Translations under genes and position numbers: made by a program
Notes under the pieces: generated by a model
Database searches by the model: none
What the model was told of the DNA's origin: nothing
What the model saw: only the letters and a program-made list of their open reading frames with translations
Assembly: GCA_017307755.1 (NCBI GenBank)
Contig: JAFKGQ010000010.1
Coordinates: 434,001-498,000, forward strand
Direction of reading: 5' to 3'
Source: Chitinophagaceae bacterium
GTDB taxonomy: Bacteria; Bacteroidota; Bacteroidia; Chitinophagales; Chitinophagaceae
DNA length: 64,000 nucleotides
In this document: positions 16,077 to 25,205 of the stretch, piece by piece
How positions within the stretch are numbered: position 1 is the stretch's first letter
Layout of the letters: each line of letters begins with the position of its first letter

Positions 16077-18410
16077 TTAAAGATAATCAGCATTTTGAAC
16101 AGGTACCTGAACCCTAAGCTTACAGCCCCTGCCTGGCGCGGACATGATCGTCACTTTTCCGCCGAAGAGGTCTGCCCTGCTCATGATATTGGAAAGACCC
16201 AGCCCTTTTTTCCCTTTTACTTTTTCCGGGTCGAATCCTTTCCCATCATCTGTGATATTGAGTTCGATCCTGTTCCCTGTCTCCTCCAGCAACAGTTCGA
16301 TGATAAGGTTCCTGGCGCCGGAGTGTTTTAGCACATTGTTCACTTGCTCCTGTATGATACGGAACAACATGAGCTTCTCCTTATCGCTGATCCTTTCGTC
16401 AAATTTACCAACCGGATAGAATTCTACATGAATTGCCCGGGTGGTGCGGACACTTTCGACCAGATCGGAGATGGAATCCAGGAGTCCCAGATCGCCGATG
16501 CTGGAAGGTACGAGGGACCTCGAGATATTCCGGATCTCATGAATGGCCTCATGGATATTTTCAGCACTGCGGTTGATAAGGCTCAGTCTTTCCTCATTGT
16601 CATTTTTAGCCAGCTCGAGATATAGTTTCGTCGTCGAGAGGATCTGGTTTATATTATCATGGAGCTCTTTACCTATTTCAGCCCTTTCCTTTTCCTGGGC
16701 GTCTACCATGGCCTGTGCGATGATCTTTTGTTTGTTCAGCTCCTGTTTCAACAATCTTTTCTCCATTTCCCTTTTCTCGGTGATGTCCTGCATGGAGCCC
16801 ACCATACGGATGAGCCGTCCGTCTTTTCCGAAGACGAGAAAGCCTTTATCGGAGATCAGTGCGTACCGGCCGTCGGCCTTTCTAAACCTGTATTCTTCCA
16901 GCCAGAGTCCTTTGTCTTTCCTGCGTATAAACCGATCGATATTCTTCAGCACCCTGGTGCGATCATCCGGATGGACGTGCATTTCCCAAAATTTCCTGGT
17001 GCGGACCTTTGGTCCGGACTTGTAACCAAAGAGATGATAGAACCCTTCTCCCCAAAAATAAAGCCCTGTATGCAGATCGCGATCCCAGATGGCGTCATTG
17101 GTTGCTTTTGTCGCCAGCATATACCGCTCGTTACTGATGCTAAGCTCTTCCTCCGCCCGTTTGCTTTCGATGATGGTCGTTACGAGGTTGGCCGCTCTTT
17201 CCACGATTTCCAACTCCATTGCTGTAGGTGATTTAGCTGTCGTATAATATACAGCGAAGGCGGCTATTGCCTCTCCTTTGGGATTGACAATGGGGAAGGA
17301 CCAGCAGGCGCGAAGACCAAATTTCAGGGCGAGGTCACGGTATTCAGTCCAGAGGAGATCCCTCTCAATGTCGGAGACGATGACCTTTTCTTTTCTGTAC
17401 ATGGCTGTGCCGCAGCTGCCGGCATTGGGTCCGATGAGGAGGCCGTCGATGGCGTGTGCATAGATGGCGGGTAACCCTGGCGCTGAGAGGTGTCTGACGC
17501 TGACCCCATCTTCGTCGAGGGTCAGCACTGAACAATACATGCCGGGAAATATTTTTTCAATGCCTTTGAGAAAATTATTGAGGATGGTACGCAGAGAAGA
17601 CTTTTTATTGGAGTTCTGTTCCAGCACTTTTCTTTCCAGCGCCAGCATGGCCTCCTGTTTTTTTCGTGCCGTGACATCCTTGAAATAAGCAAACAGCCCC
17701 TGCTCTGAGGGGTATACGCTCATCTCCAACCAGCGATCAAAGCGATCATTGTATTGTTCCAATGTCACTGTCATTTTCTTTTTGAAGGCCTTTTGAAAAG
17801 ACTGATAAGTATCCCCATTCATCAGCTCGGGCAGTTTTTCCCGGATCGGCTGTCCAACTATTTCTGCTGCTGAAAGACGGGTGATCCTTTCGGCCTCATG
17901 ATTCCAGAGAGTAACTCTGAAGTTTCTATCCAATACGAAAAATCCGTCTGTAATGCTTTCGAGGACTAATTTATTTTCCGTGATATCCTTATTCACCACC
18001 ATTATCCCTGTGATCCTATCCTCTTCATCTTTTATATACCGAATAGAGCTAATAAGATACGATTTTTTTCCGGTTGCCGAAATACTGATCATCTCTCCGT
18101 CCCAAAGACCATTTTCCCGGAAATTCTTTTCTACCTCAGCCTCTGTAGCTTGCGAGTATTCATATTGGACCAGCGCCCGAAAATTCCTGCCCAGGGCCTG
18201 ATGTACGGAGATGCCGTAGAATTTCTCGGCTGCTGTATTCCAGTAGATGATCCTGTCCTGCAGATCAGTGGCAACTATGATGTCGGAAACGTATTTGGCA
18301 AGACCTGCCTGGATATCGGCTTGCCAGGTGGCCGGCGGTAATTCCGGATCATGCTCCATAGTATCATCGGGTGGATGGGCCCCGTATGTGTCATTTTGAG
18401 GAGTATTCAT
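16077..18410 (-). CDS. soluble multi-PAS/GAF sensor histidine kinase (HisKA_3 type)
   Basis: A 777-residue kinase with no membrane segment. Domains in order: PAS (about 35-150, DIIVATDLQDRIIYWNTAAEKFYG), PAS (about 155-255, ITDGFFVLDRNFRVTLWNHEA), GAF (about 270-420, GPNAGSCGTAMYRKEKVIVSD), PAS_3 (about 430-555, WEMHVHPDDR), HisKA_3 (phospho-His in ERAEIGKELHDNINQIL) and HATPase_c (NVLKHSGA, DDGKGFDP, GLGLSNIMSRA). This is the NarX/DesK dimerisation type that partners LuxR-class regulators, matching the gene 11 bases downstream. The signal is likely cytoplasmic; no heme or flavin motif can be asserted. Confidence 0.93.
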   Translation of the reverse strand: MNTPQNDTYGAHPPDDTMEHDPELPPATWQADIQAGLAKYVSDIIVATDLQDRIIYWNTAAEKFYGISVHQALGRNFRALVQYEYSQATEAEVEKNFRENGLWDGEMISISATGKKSYLISSIRYIKDEEDRITGIMVVNKDITENKLVLESITDGFFVLDRNFRVTLWNHEAERITRLSAAEIVGQPIREKLPELMNGDTYQSFQKAFKKKMTVTLEQYNDRFDRWLEMSVYPSEQGLFAYFKDVTARKKQEAMLALERKVLEQNSNKKSSLRTILNNFLKGIEKIFPGMYCSVLTLDEDGVSVRHLSAPGLPAIYAHAIDGLLIGPNAGSCGTAMYRKEKVIVSDIERDLLWTEYRDLALKFGLRACWSFPIVNPKGEAIAAFAVYYTTAKSPTAMELEIVERAANLVTTIIESKRAEEELSISNERYMLATKATNDAIWDRDLHTGLYFWGEGFYHLFGYKSGPKVRTRKFWEMHVHPDDRTRVLKNIDRFIRRKDKGLWLEEYRFRKADGRYALISDKGFLVFGKDGRLIRMVGSMQDITEKREMEKRLLKQELNKQKIIAQAMVDAQEKERAEIGKELHDNINQILSTTKLYLELAKNDNEERLSLINRSAENIHEAIHEIRNISRSLVPSSIGDLGLLDSISDLVESVRTTRAIHVEFYPVGKFDERISDKEKLMLFRIIQEQVNNVLKHSGARNLIIELLLEETGNRIELNITDDGKGFDPEKVKGKKGLGLSNIMSRADLFGGKVTIMSAPGRGCKLRVQVPVQNADYL

Positions 18411-18503
18411 GGTGTGGAAAACACCTGATCAAATTACTAAAGATGCATGTATAGAACGCCGTGTAAACGTGGTTTCCCTTGCTCCTAAGGGTTAATACCT
18501 AAG

Positions 18504-19904
18504 TTAATTACCCGCTGTTGGCGCATTTCCCACCCATTTGGATAAGTTGCTGCAAGGAGTGTAGTCGCCGTCGATCATTACATAAAATGTGGGGATCTTG
18601 GCGGCGAACCATTTTTCTAATGCAGCCGACTTCTTTTCGTCCAATGCGCGTTGAGCGACCCGGTTATAATCATCCTTCAGATTCTCGGTGTGCGGCTCGG
18701 ATTTGGATACCATATACACGAGGCGAACGCCTTTTTTCCCTCTATCGTCCGTGAAGACGGTGGGTTTGGAGTATTCGCCCGGTTTGAGATTGGAATTTTT
18801 CAGCAAAAGGACCATGTCTTTATCCATCTCGGAAATAGTGAGGAAGGTAGATCCGTCCCTGCCCATGATCTGGCCGGCGGTGGCTTTTGCATTATCATCC
18901 GGAGCGTATGTGGGCGTCTCGAGACTAAGCCTGGCGATGGCTTCTCCGAAGCCCATGGTTCCGGCTATCAGCTGGACACGAACGGAGTCCAGTAGTGACG
19001 AGACTTCTTTGATCTCGGGTTCTGTGATAACGGGGATCTTCAGGATATGTCTTACGATGGCGTCATCGCCATTGCGGCTCACCATCTGTATGATGTGATA
19101 ACCAAATTTGCTTTTGATGACGGGTGAAACCTGTCCTTCTTTTAGACGGAAGGCGGTGGAGAAGAACACAGGGTCCCACATTTTGCTATCGGAGCGGCTC
19201 AGCGCGATCTCTCCTCCTTTTTCTTTGCTGCCGGGATCATCGGAATACAGTCGGGCGAGGACTTCGAACTTTTTCTGACTACTCTCCACCTGCCGTTTGT
19301 AATCATTCAACTCGTCGATGGCCAGTTTTTCAATATCCCTGCTGGCCTTGGGATACAGCACGATCTGGCTCAGCTGCATTTCGGATTCGTAGAAACGCAG
19401 GTTGCCTTTTTTTTGTTTTTCGAAATAGTCTTTTACTTCCTGGGGAGTGATCTTAATGTCTTCCACGATCTTCTGGCGCATCGCCGTGGCCAGTCTTTGT
19501 TCTTTGATAGGACCAAGGAAGTCTTGTTTGGCCTGGTATACCGTGCGCTGCGCTATCTGTTCGAAGGCTTCCTTTCCTCCATACATGTTGATAAAGTACC
19601 GAATACGCTGATCGACCTCGGCCTCTACTTCTTCTTCGCTGACGGGCAGAGAGTCTTTTTCGGCTTGCAGTACCAGGGCCTTTTGGATGAGCATATTGTC
19701 CAATATCGAACATTCATCCACTCCTTTTACTTCCTGCCCATTGTTGTTGCGTATCATGTCCTGGATGGCGATGGCCAGCTCTGACTTCAGGATGATCTTA
19801 TCGCCTACGATGCCGACGATCTTGTCTGCCGTCACCTTATGCTGAGCAAAGGTGGAGGTTGCCAATATTAGTAAGGCGGGTAAGAGAAGGGATTTCTGGT
19901 TCAT
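18504..19904 (-). CDS. surA: SurA-like periplasmic peptidylprolyl isomerase/chaperone
   Basis: About 466 residues from ATG 19904, with a signal peptide (LLLPALLILATSTFAQ). A SurA N-terminal chaperone region follows (DKIVGIVGDKIILKSELAIAI), then a first parvulin domain (about 175-270, LYSDDPGSKEKGGEIA ... FGYHIIQMV) and a second, degenerate parvulin-like region (about 280-400, DGSTFLTISEMD). It probably escorts outer-membrane barrels, fitting the many SusC/SusD proteins in the window. It lies downstream of infB on the same strand but beyond a strong hairpin. Confidence 0.85.
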   Translation of the reverse strand: MNQKSLLLPALLILATSTFAQHKVTADKIVGIVGDKIILKSELAIAIQDMIRNNNGQEVKGVDECSILDNMLIQKALVLQAEKDSLPVSEEEVEAEVDQRIRYFINMYGGKEAFEQIAQRTVYQAKQDFLGPIKEQRLATAMRQKIVEDIKITPQEVKDYFEKQKKGNLRFYESEMQLSQIVLYPKASRDIEKLAIDELNDYKRQVESSQKKFEVLARLYSDDPGSKEKGGEIALSRSDSKMWDPVFFSTAFRLKEGQVSPVIKSKFGYHIIQMVSRNGDDAIVRHILKIPVITEPEIKEVSSLLDSVRVQLIAGTMGFGEAIARLSLETPTYAPDDNAKATAGQIMGRDGSTFLTISEMDKDMVLLLKNSNLKPGEYSKPTVFTDDRGKKGVRLVYMVSKSEPHTENLKDDYNRVAQRALDEKKSAALEKWFAAKIPTFYVMIDGDYTPCSNLSKWVGNAPTAGN

Positions 19905-19958
19905 AAACAATAATGAGATGTATAGGATGTTGCGACCCTAAAATTAGCAGGATAGTAA

Positions 19959-19990
19959 TGTTAAATACCCCCGGATGGGGGTATTTAACA
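19959..19990 (-). terminator. perfect 14-bp hairpin after infB
   Basis: TGTTAAATACCCCC pairs perfectly with GGGGGTATTTAACA around a GGAT loop. It begins six bases beyond the infB stop on the minus strand, with surA starting 55 bases further on. Its position marks the end of the rimP-nusA-infB unit. A U-tract is lacking. Confidence 0.75.
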
Positions 19991-19995
19991 AATAA

Positions 19996-22900
19996 TTACA
20001 GTGTTCTTTTAACTTCTTCTTCTTCGTAGGCTTCTACGATATCGCCGACGCGGATGTCGTTGTAGTTCCTGATGGTCAATCCGCATTCCATACTCGAAGC
20101 CACTTCTTTGACGTCGTCTTTGAAGCGTTTGAGAGAGGCCAGTTCGGCTGTCGCACCTTCCCCAACGGGGTAGATAACAATACCGTCCCTGACCAGTCTG
20201 ATCTTCGAATTCCGGTAGATCTTGCCATCCAGAACATAGCAACCTGCGACGGTGGCCTTGTCGAATTTGAAGACGTTGCGGACCTCCACATTGGCCACCA
20301 CTTTCTCCTGGATCTTGGGTTCCAACATCCCTTCCATGGCGCTCTTTACTTCTTCGATGGCGTTGTAGATGATGGAGTAGGTCTTGATCTCCACGCCTTC
20401 GTTCTCTGCCAGGCGGGAAGCCTGGGAAGAGGGGCGGACGTTGAAGCCTACGATAACGGCGTCGGAAGCTGTTGCCAGCAATACGTCGCTCTCGGTGATG
20501 GCGCCTACAGCCTTATGTACCACCCGTACTGCGATCTCTTCGGTAGAGAGTTTCTGCAGGGAGTCGCTAAGCGCTTCCACGGAACCATCCACATCACCTT
20601 TTATGATAAGATTCAGTTCCTTGAAGTTACCCAGCGCCAGGCGGCGTCCGATTTCATCCAGCGTGATATGTTTCTTTGTGCGGATACCTTGTTCGCGAAG
20701 GATCTGAGCCCGTTTGTTTGCCACTTCTTTTGCCTCGCTCTCATCCTCGTATACCTTGAATTTTTCACCGGCCTGGGGAGCTCCGTTGAGCCCCAGGAGC
20801 AGTACAGGAGAGGAAGGTGGAGCTTCGTCGATCCTTTTGTTCCTTTCGTTGAACATGGCTTTCACCCTGCCGAAATACTGACCGGATACAACCAGGTCAC
20901 CTATGCGGAAGGTACCGTTCTGTACGAGGACTGTAGCCACGTATCCACGTCCCTTATCCAGGGAGGCTTCGATGACGCTGCCGGATGCTTCGCGGTTGGG
21001 GTTGGCTTTCAGGTCCAGCAGTTCGGCTTCCAGCAATATCTTTTCCAGCAGGAGATCCACATTGAGGCCTTTTTTAGCGGAGATCTCCTGGGATTGGTAT
21101 TTACCGCCCCAGTCTTCCACGAGGAGGTTCATCTGAGCCAGCTGTTCCTTTATCTTTTCAGGGTTTGCGCCGTCCTTATCGATCTTATTGATAGCAAAGA
21201 CCATGGGGAGCCCAGCGGCCTGGGCATGGGAGATGGCTTCCTTGGTCTGGGGCATGACGGCATCGTCTGCCGCCACCACGATGACGGCGACATCGGCCAC
21301 CTTGGCGCCACGGGCGCGCATGGCCGTGAAGGCTTCGTGACCGGGCGTATCGAGGAAGGTGATCTTTTTCCCTGCAGCTGTCGTTACCTGGTAGGCGCCG
21401 ATATGCTGGGTGATACCACCGGCTTCGCCGGCTACCACATTGGCGCTGCGGATATAGTCGAGCAAGGAGGTCTTACCGTGGTCAACGTGACCCATGATGG
21501 TGACCACCGGCGAGCGGGGCACCATGTCTGCGGGATCATCCTCTTCTTCCTCCTCTTCCATTTCAGCGGCATCATCAATACCGATGAATTCCACGGTGTA
21601 GCCAAATTCTCCGGCCACCAGCTCGATGACGTCGGCTTCCAGACGCTGGTTGATGGATACCATCATTCCCAGGCTCATACATTTGCTGATGACATCCGCA
21701 TAACTAACGTCCATCAGGTTAGCCAGTTCGCTGACGCTGATGAACTCAGTGACCTGGAGCTTGTTGTCCATCATCTCGTCGCCGCCGGCCTGTTCGGCCA
21801 TTTCTTCGCGTTTAGCGCGACGATATTTGGCTTTGAGACTTTTTCCCCGGCCACCGGCTCCTGCCAGCTTTGCCTGGGTCTGCCGTATCTTTTCCTGGAT
21901 CTCTTTTTTGTCGATCTCTTTTACTTCACGGGGTGTGTGACGGGGATCAGGCCGGCGATTGCCGCCACCCTGACCATGACCATGGCCCTGACCTCCGCCG
22001 GCGCCACGACCACCGCCCGGGTTACGTTGGATCGGGATCCTGGCTTGTCCCGGCTGGCGTTGATTGCCGCCACCGCCTTGCTGAGGAGGTCTTCCACCCC
22101 CACCCTGCTGGTTGCCGCCCCCACCTTGCTGGGGAGGTCTGCCGGTATTGTCCTTTTTCTCGATGGGGATCCGTTTTCTTTTCCTTTTTTCTTCGGAAGC
22201 CGGCTTGGGCCGGGTGTCGCTGTTGACAGGTAGTTCTATCTTACCCAATATCTTTGGCCCTTCCAGCTTTTCGGCCTTGATATTTTCGATGACGGGAGGG
22301 GCTTCGGGCTCTTCGGGCGTCGCCGGGGAAGCTGATTCCTGCACCTGTACCTCCACAGGAGGCTTTTCAACTGTGATAGGAGGTGTTTCCTGGGGAGCCT
22401 CTTCCTTGGGTTCTTTCTCTTTTTCCTTTGGCGCTTCCTTTTCCACGACGACAGCGGGAGCTGTTGTAGTCTCTTCCGGCTCTTCGCGGATGGGTTCCAC
22501 ATTACTCTCCGGCCCGGGCTTTTTAGCCGCAGGCTTTTTGGGGCGGGTAGAGGAATCGATATTCGAAAGGTCGATCTTGTCGATGACTTTTGGCCCTTCC
22601 AGCTTTGGCGCTTCGATCTCTACGATCTCTTCTGCGGCTGGCTTTTGCCGGACAGGCTCCTCCTGTTTTTCTTCCACCACGGGAGGCGGGGGCGCAACGG
22701 GCTCTGCCACCACGGGTGGTTCTTCCTTTACAGGCTTTTTGACGACTTCTTTTTTAAAGAGCAGCGTCTCTTCTTCTTTTTTCTTTTTGGCATCCAGGCT
22801 TCCTTTGGGCAGGTCGATCTGGTCGCTCTTTATTTTGGCGACTTTGTCCGACTGGAACTCCTGCTGCAGGCTGCGATACATATCCTCCGTCAGCTTAGAC

Positions 22901-23022
22901 GTAGGTTTCAGATCGTCCCTGCTAAAGCCCTTGCCTACCAGGAATTCCACCAGGGTGTCTTTCCCGATGTTAAACTCCTTGGCGGCGGCCATTAAACGTA
23001 ATGTCGTTGTTGCTTCTGCCAT
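19996..23022 (-). CDS. infB: translation initiation factor IF-2
   Basis: GTPase that places fMet-tRNA on the ribosome. It has 1008 residues. The N-terminal IF2_N helix bundle (RLMAAAKEFNIGKDTLVEFL) is followed by a long Pro/Glu/Lys-rich linker (about 60-300) and a Gly/Gln/Pro-rich stretch (about 300-350). The G domain shows GHVDHGKTS (G1), DTPGHEAF (G3), NKID (G4) and SAKKG (G5), followed by the usual beta-barrel and C-terminal domains. The long linker makes it larger than E. coli IF-2 (890). It is third in rimP-nusA-infB, the common bacterial order. Confidence 0.98.
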   Translation of the reverse strand: MAEATTTLRLMAAAKEFNIGKDTLVEFLVGKGFSRDDLKPTSKLTEDMYRSLQQEFQSDKVAKIKSDQIDLPKGSLDAKKKKEEETLLFKKEVVKKPVKEEPPVVAEPVAPPPPVVEEKQEEPVRQKPAAEEIVEIEAPKLEGPKVIDKIDLSNIDSSTRPKKPAAKKPGPESNVEPIREEPEETTTAPAVVVEKEAPKEKEKEPKEEAPQETPPITVEKPPVEVQVQESASPATPEEPEAPPVIENIKAEKLEGPKILGKIELPVNSDTRPKPASEEKRKRKRIPIEKKDNTGRPPQQGGGGNQQGGGGRPPQQGGGGNQRQPGQARIPIQRNPGGGRGAGGGQGHGHGQGGGNRRPDPRHTPREVKEIDKKEIQEKIRQTQAKLAGAGGRGKSLKAKYRRAKREEMAEQAGGDEMMDNKLQVTEFISVSELANLMDVSYADVISKCMSLGMMVSINQRLEADVIELVAGEFGYTVEFIGIDDAAEMEEEEEEDDPADMVPRSPVVTIMGHVDHGKTSLLDYIRSANVVAGEAGGITQHIGAYQVTTAAGKKITFLDTPGHEAFTAMRARGAKVADVAVIVVAADDAVMPQTKEAISHAQAAGLPMVFAINKIDKDGANPEKIKEQLAQMNLLVEDWGGKYQSQEISAKKGLNVDLLLEKILLEAELLDLKANPNREASGSVIEASLDKGRGYVATVLVQNGTFRIGDLVVSGQYFGRVKAMFNERNKRIDEAPPSSPVLLLGLNGAPQAGEKFKVYEDESEAKEVANKRAQILREQGIRTKKHITLDEIGRRLALGNFKELNLIIKGDVDGSVEALSDSLQKLSTEEIAVRVVHKAVGAITESDVLLATASDAVIVGFNVRPSSQASRLAENEGVEIKTYSIIYNAIEEVKSAMEGMLEPKIQEKVVANVEVRNVFKFDKATVAGCYVLDGKIYRNSKIRLVRDGIVIYPVGEGATAELASLKRFKDDVKEVASSMECGLTIRNYNDIRVGDIVEAYEEEEVKRTL
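22064..22140. repeat. short repeat within the IF-2 linker
   Basis: Two 29-base copies (22064-22092 and 22112-22140) differ at only a few positions and encode repeated RPPQQGGGGNQ units in the disordered linker of IF-2. Such repeats are prone to slippage, so length variation between strains would not be surprising. Confidence 0.7.
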
Positions 23023-23152
23023 ACTTGTCTCCCTGAAACCCTTCTAAGATAGGAATTTCAGATTGTCCCAATTTTAAATATCAAATAATTTGTGGGTTTT
23101 TAGTCCACAATGTTGTGCAATATACAATAACCTCGCTGTTTTTCAGTCCGGG

Positions 23153-23182
23153 ACGGACCAAAGGTCCGTTGTCCGAAGGACA
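23153..23182 (-). promoter_or_regulatory. tandem hairpins in the nusA-infB spacer
   Basis: In the 231-base gap between nusA and infB, ACGGACC (23153-23159) pairs with GGTCCGT (23163-23169), and directly beside it TGTCC pairs with GGACA (23170-23182). They could be an RNA-processing or attenuation site between the two cistrons. Apart from these I see no gene in the gap. Confidence 0.4.
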
Positions 23183-23253
23183 GATATCTGATGTTTGGCA
23201 CAATTTGAGTGCCGGGTCAGGGAGAGTATGATGGGGCTAATCTATGAAAACGA

Positions 23254-24501
23254 TTAGCCTTTTTCAAATTCTTCCTTCAGCACCCTTCTTACATCGTCGA
23301 TCGTCTGCTTTTCCAGGTCGGTCCTTCTTTCCAGTTCTTCGGCGGTCAGGTCGAGCACGCTGCGGGCAGTGTCACAACCGATGCGCTTAAGCTCATCGAT
23401 CACCCAAGTCTCGATCTCATCGCTGAATTCTTCCAGGTCGATGTCAAATTCTTCCGGCTCGCCCTCATTATCACGGAATACGTCGATGGTATACCCGGTC
23501 AGCTCCTGAGCCAGCTTGATATTGACCCCTTTCCGGCCGATGGCCAGGGATACCTGGTCCGGTTTAAGATAGACATTTGCATGCGACTTTTCGCCGTCCA
23601 GCTCCATATTGGTTATTTTGGACGGGGTCAGAGAACGCTGGATGAGCAGCTGGACATTGTTGGTCCAGTTGATGACATCTATATTCTCGTTCTTCAGTTC
23701 GCGTACGATGCCATGGATACGGCTACCTTTCATACCTACGCAGGCGCCTACCGGATCGATACGATCGTCATAAGACTCCACCGCCACCTTGGCCCTTTCA
23801 CCCGGCTCACGAACGATCTTTTTTATAACGATCAGTCCGTCGAAAATCTCGGGAACTTCGATCTCCAATAGTTTGGAAAGGAACAGAGGGCTCGTCCTGG
23901 ACAGGATGATCACCGGGGAGTTGTTCTTCAGCTCCACCTTTTTTACTACGGCCCGGATGTTCTCCCCCTTTTTGAAATAATCCTGGGGTATTTGTTCTGA
24001 TTTGGGGAGAATAAGCTCGCTGCCTTCCTCGTCCAGCAATAATATTTCCTTTTTCCAGACCTGATATACTTCTGCACTGACAATCTCACCAACCCTTTCG
24101 TTGTATTTCTTTACCAGTACATTTTTCTTCAGATCGCCTATACGGCTGGCCAGGGTTTGTTTGGCAGCCAGGATAGCGCGACGGCCGAAGTCCAGGATCT
24201 CAACCTCTTCATATAATTCTTCCCCAACTTCATAGTCGGGTTCTATTTTTGTGGCATCGGAGTATGCGATCTCCGCCAGCGGGTCATTGACCTCACCATC
24301 TTCTACGATGGTGCGCCGGCGCATGATCTCCAGGTCGCCTTTTTCAGCGTTCACAATTACGTCAAAATTTTCGTCGCTGCCGTATTTCTTTCGCAACAAA
24401 GTTTTGAACACATCTTCTACCACCTTCATCATGGTAGGACGGTCGATATTTTCCGCCTCTTTGAAGTCCTGGAAGGCTTCGATCAAATTGATACTGGCCA
24501 T
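23254..24501 (-). CDS. nusA: transcription termination/antitermination factor NusA
   Basis: RNA polymerase-associated elongation factor of 415 residues. The order is the N-terminal polymerase-binding domain (NLIEAFQDFKEAENIDRPTM), S1 domain (GEIVSAEVYQVWKKEILL), KH1 (DPVGACVGMKGSRIHGIV) and KH2 (VSLAIGRKGVNIKLAQELTG). It ends with a helical segment (WVIDELKRIGCDTARSVLD) in place of the long acidic repeats of E. coli NusA, so it is shorter (415 against 495). It is second in the rimP-nusA-infB block. Confidence 0.97.
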   Translation of the reverse strand: MASINLIEAFQDFKEAENIDRPTMMKVVEDVFKTLLRKKYGSDENFDVIVNAEKGDLEIMRRRTIVEDGEVNDPLAEIAYSDATKIEPDYEVGEELYEEVEILDFGRRAILAAKQTLASRIGDLKKNVLVKKYNERVGEIVSAEVYQVWKKEILLLDEEGSELILPKSEQIPQDYFKKGENIRAVVKKVELKNNSPVIILSRTSPLFLSKLLEIEVPEIFDGLIVIKKIVREPGERAKVAVESYDDRIDPVGACVGMKGSRIHGIVRELKNENIDVINWTNNVQLLIQRSLTPSKITNMELDGEKSHANVYLKPDQVSLAIGRKGVNIKLAQELTGYTIDVFRDNEGEPEEFDIDLEEFSDEIETWVIDELKRIGCDTARSVLDLTAEELERRTDLEKQTIDDVRRVLKEEFEKG

Positions 24502-24557
24502 AACTCTTGATTTTAAGGCTTTACCTTGCGGATGGTGGTCCGCATAGACAGGGCCTG

Positions 24558-25025
24558 TTAAAAGACTACTTGAATTTTTGTTGTTTTTATGTTATCGAAT
24601 AAGAAAGTATGGTTGACCACCTCTTTCTTTTTGTTTTTCCCTTTTGTTTCTTCTACGATCACGCCGTCTTCGCTGACCTCCACCAGGCGGCCTTCTTTTT
24701 TTGATCCGTCCTGGAGCACCAGCTCTACCTGTCGGCCGACATTCTTTTTATACTGACGGAGGAGCTTCAGCGGCTCGTCCAGACCCGGGGAGGAAACTTC
24801 CAGGGAGAAATCGCCATCCGGGAAAAGGCCAGACGCTTCCAGTTCCTTATACAGGGCGCGGTTATAGCGAACGCAGGTCTCAATAGAAATTCCTTTGTCT
24901 CCGTCCAGATATACCTTTACATTATTGGTAGGTTTGATCCTGATATCTACCAGGAAATAATCCGGCTGGTCGGCCAACAGGGCCTGAACCATGCTTTCCA
25001 CCGCCTTGACAGTTTCGTTCACCAT
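24558..25025 (-). CDS. rimP: ribosome maturation factor RimP
   Basis: Needed for 30S subunit maturation. From ATG 25025 it is 155 residues, the usual family length. The N-terminal domain has DYFLVDIRIKPTNNVKVYLDGDKGISIETC and the motif FSLEVSSPGLDEPLK; the C-terminal SH3-like domain covers VGRQVELVLQDGSKKEGRLVEV. The frame is open to ATG 25076, which would add 17 polar residues (MDRFPDILQNNSSSYKH) without family support, though it cannot be excluded. It precedes nusA by 56 bases. Confidence 0.93.
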   Translation of the reverse strand: MVNETVKAVESMVQALLADQPDYFLVDIRIKPTNNVKVYLDGDKGISIETCVRYNRALYKELEASGLFPDGDFSLEVSSPGLDEPLKLLRQYKKNVGRQVELVLQDGSKKEGRLVEVSEDGVIVEETKGKNKKKEVVNHTFLFDNIKTTKIQVVF

Positions 25026-25088
25026 ATGTTTATAAGAGCTACTATTGTTCTGTAAAATATCGGGAAAACGATCCATTCTATAAATTGA

Positions 25089-25114
25089 AGAAGGGAACGC
25101 TTCCGTTCCCTTCT
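25089..25114 (-). promoter_or_regulatory. 5'-leader hairpin upstream of rimP
   Basis: An 11-bp perfect stem (AGAAGGGAACG with CGTTCCCTTCT) and a four-base loop lie between the predicted promoter at 25135-25165 and the rimP start. It would be part of the mRNA leader, so it may control the rimP-nusA-infB mRNA (inference). Confidence 0.5.
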
Positions 25115-25134
25115 GATGCTTCGTTTTACCATTG

Positions 25135-25165
25135 CAAATGTACGATTAAAAATAATTCCACCAAA
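25135..25165 (-). promoter_or_regulatory. predicted housekeeping promoter for rimP-nusA-infB
   Basis: The minus strand reads TTTG at 25165-25162 and TACATTTG at 25142-25135, 19 bases apart. This matches the Bacteroidota TTTG / TAnnTTTG promoter with correct spacing and is one of the best promoter matches seen in the window. Confidence 0.7.
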
Positions 25166-25205
25166 ATTGCGAACAGGTTAAGTATTTTTAAAGAAAAGAA
25201 CCAGC

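Noticed and set aside
20515..22233. 572-residue open frame on the plus strand
   Set aside because: It is antisense to infB, whose protein matches IF-2 over its whole length; the open frame is a by-product of the codon pattern and has no recognisable domain.
23023..23253. A small gene between nusA and infB
   Set aside because: No open frame with a start and plausible product; only hairpins are supported.
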